Below the pieces are notes generated by a model, which ran no database searches, was not told the DNA's origin, and saw nothing but the letters and a program-made list of their open reading frames with translations. Below are positions 6,156 to 6,631 of a DNA stretch of 6,631 nucleotides, piece by piece. The stretch lies in the NCBI GenBank assembly GCA_021799555.1, contig JAJZAG010000212.1, positions 1 through 6,631 on the forward strand, read 5' to 3'. The DNA comes from Deltaproteobacteria bacterium. Its GTDB lineage: Bacteria; Desulfobacterota; Binatia; Binatales; Binataceae. The position numbers and the translations under genes were made by a program. Numbering within the stretch: position 1 is the first letter of the stretch; each line of letters begins with the position of its first letter.

Positions 6156-6399
6156 CACAGGCTTCCCGCAAAACTGCTCGGGTTGATAGGATCCAAGCTA
6201 GGTTGATCGCCCACCGCACGTACGCAGGATAGTCTGCGCGCGTGAGTGTGGCCAACGCGCAGGCAGAGCAGCACCAGGAAGGCACGCGCAGACCCAGGCT
6301 GCTCACTCCTTGGAAAGTCCAGAAAGTAAACAGAGCGGCGAGGGGGAAGGTCTCCCTCGCGCTCCCCCTGTTCAGCAGCGCTGGGCGGGTCAGTTTCAT
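6145..6399 (-). CDS. Possible small hydrophobic protein, convergent with the lipoprotein gene
   Basis: An 84-codon frame starts with ATG at 6399, preceded by GGGAAGG (6414-6408) at an 8-nt distance, the best Shine-Dalgarno spacing in this part of the window. The product begins MKLTRPALLNRG, has a hydrophobic stretch around residues 22-34 (FPLAALFTFWTFQ), a Cys pair (WCCSAC) and another hydrophobic segment near RWAINLAWIL. It overlaps the end of the lipoprotein gene by 11 bp, tail to tail. I recognise no family. An overlapping longer minus-strand frame and a plus-strand frame compete for the same DNA, so this could easily be non-coding. Confidence 0.3.
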   Translation of the reverse strand: MKLTRPALLNRGSARETFPLAALFTFWTFQGVSSLGLRVPSWCCSACALATLTRADYPAYVRWAINLAWILSTRAVLREACAKA

Positions 6400-6631
6400 T
6401 TCGACAACCTTCCCGGAAAGGTGGGTCAAGATTCAATCGGCGTTGACAAGCTCCCGCGCTCTGCACGGCGGCACCGGCTAAAGCCGGTGCCGGATCACAG
6501 GCTAAAGCCCGTGCCACGCGAAACCCCGCGCGCCCCGTCCGGGCGAAATTCGAGCACCCGCGCGATCGAACGCGTTCCTCGGAACACCGGCTCACCCCGC
6601 GACTTCGCCGCGCATTTCGCAGAAAAAAAGT
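6400..6631. other. Right-end segment without a convincing gene
   Basis: Apart from the ribosome site of the possible small gene (6408-6414) and the paired hairpin repeats at 6469-6513, nothing recognisable is present. The segment ends in a 7-A run (6623-6629) near the window edge that is not preceded by a good stem. Reading frames across it are low-complexity Arg/Ala/Pro products typical of GC-rich non-coding DNA. Confidence 0.5.
6469..6513. repeat. Pair of REP-like hairpin repeats (core GGCTAAAGCC)
   Basis: The first unit, 6469-6492, is a perfect 10-bp stem (CGGCACCGGC / GCCGGTGCCG) with a TAAA loop. The second, 6496-6513, has a 7-bp stem with one A-C mismatch and the same TAAA loop. Both share the exact core GGCTAAAGCC, at 6476-6485 and 6500-6509, offset by 24 nt. 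Short GC-rich palindromes with a TTTA/TAAA loop, in clusters between genes, are the usual look of REP-type elements mobilised by IS200-like REP-associated transposases. No such transposase is in this window. A transcription-terminating role is less likely without a U-tract. Confidence 0.7.

Noticed and set aside
6266..6304. 7-bp inverted repeat GAGCAGC/GCTGCTC with a 25-nt loop
   Set aside because: Long loop and short arms; expected by chance and not linked to any start or stop.
6152..6595. A 147-codon minus-strand frame at the right end
   Set aside because: It reads through the hairpin repeats and yields an Arg/Ala/Pro-rich product; it competes with the better-initiated 84-codon frame.
1..6631. 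CRISPR array, tRNA, rRNA, riboswitch or toxin-antitoxin pair
   Set aside because: No regularly spaced repeats, no tRNA-like cloverleaf, no rRNA motif and no adjacent small gene pair of recognisable toxin-antitoxin type were seen on either strand.

Overview
The window is GC-rich, roughly 60% by eye, and carries genes typical of a Gram-negative bacterial chromosome: an inner-membrane lytic transglycosylase, a membrane-anchored M23 endopeptidase and a lipoprotein with a lipobox. No gene pins down the taxon. A soil or sediment lineage near the Deltaproteobacteria, or a similar candidate phylum, would fit, but this is only an impression.

Left half, minus strand (2299 down to 1): a compact gene row reads ruvX (Holliday-junction resolvase-like nuclease), then mltG (endolytic murein transglycosylase), then a multi-pass membrane protein that runs off the left edge. 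Spacing is 51 nt between the first two genes and 7 nt between the last two. The 51-nt gap is tiled by two micro-reading frames joined to each other and to both genes by 4-nt start/stop overlaps.

Centre: an intergenic segment (2300-2440) separates ruvX from a divergent plus-strand gene for a MepM/OapA-like M23 peptidase. It holds a 7-bp inverted repeat right next to the ruvX start. The two wall-cutting enzymes, MltG on the glycan strand and M23 on the peptide crosslink, are therefore arranged around one control region. A cytoplasmic glycerophosphodiester phosphodiesterase gene follows at 4007-4822.

Right half: 4825 to about 5399 looks like a decayed IS21-family insertion. Only the C-terminal half of the IstB ATPase survives, with no Walker A and no istA. 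Its right flank runs directly into a gene for an unrecognised lipoprotein (5400-6155). The last ~475 bases hold a weakly supported convergent small ORF and two adjacent hairpin repeats with the core GGCTAAAGCC, which resemble REP-type intergenic repeats.

I do not see a clearly new defence, secretion or biosynthetic system. The points most worth checking are the micro-ORF relay before mltG, the dyad at the ruvX start, the IS21 remnant abutting the lipoprotein gene, and the terminal hairpin repeats.
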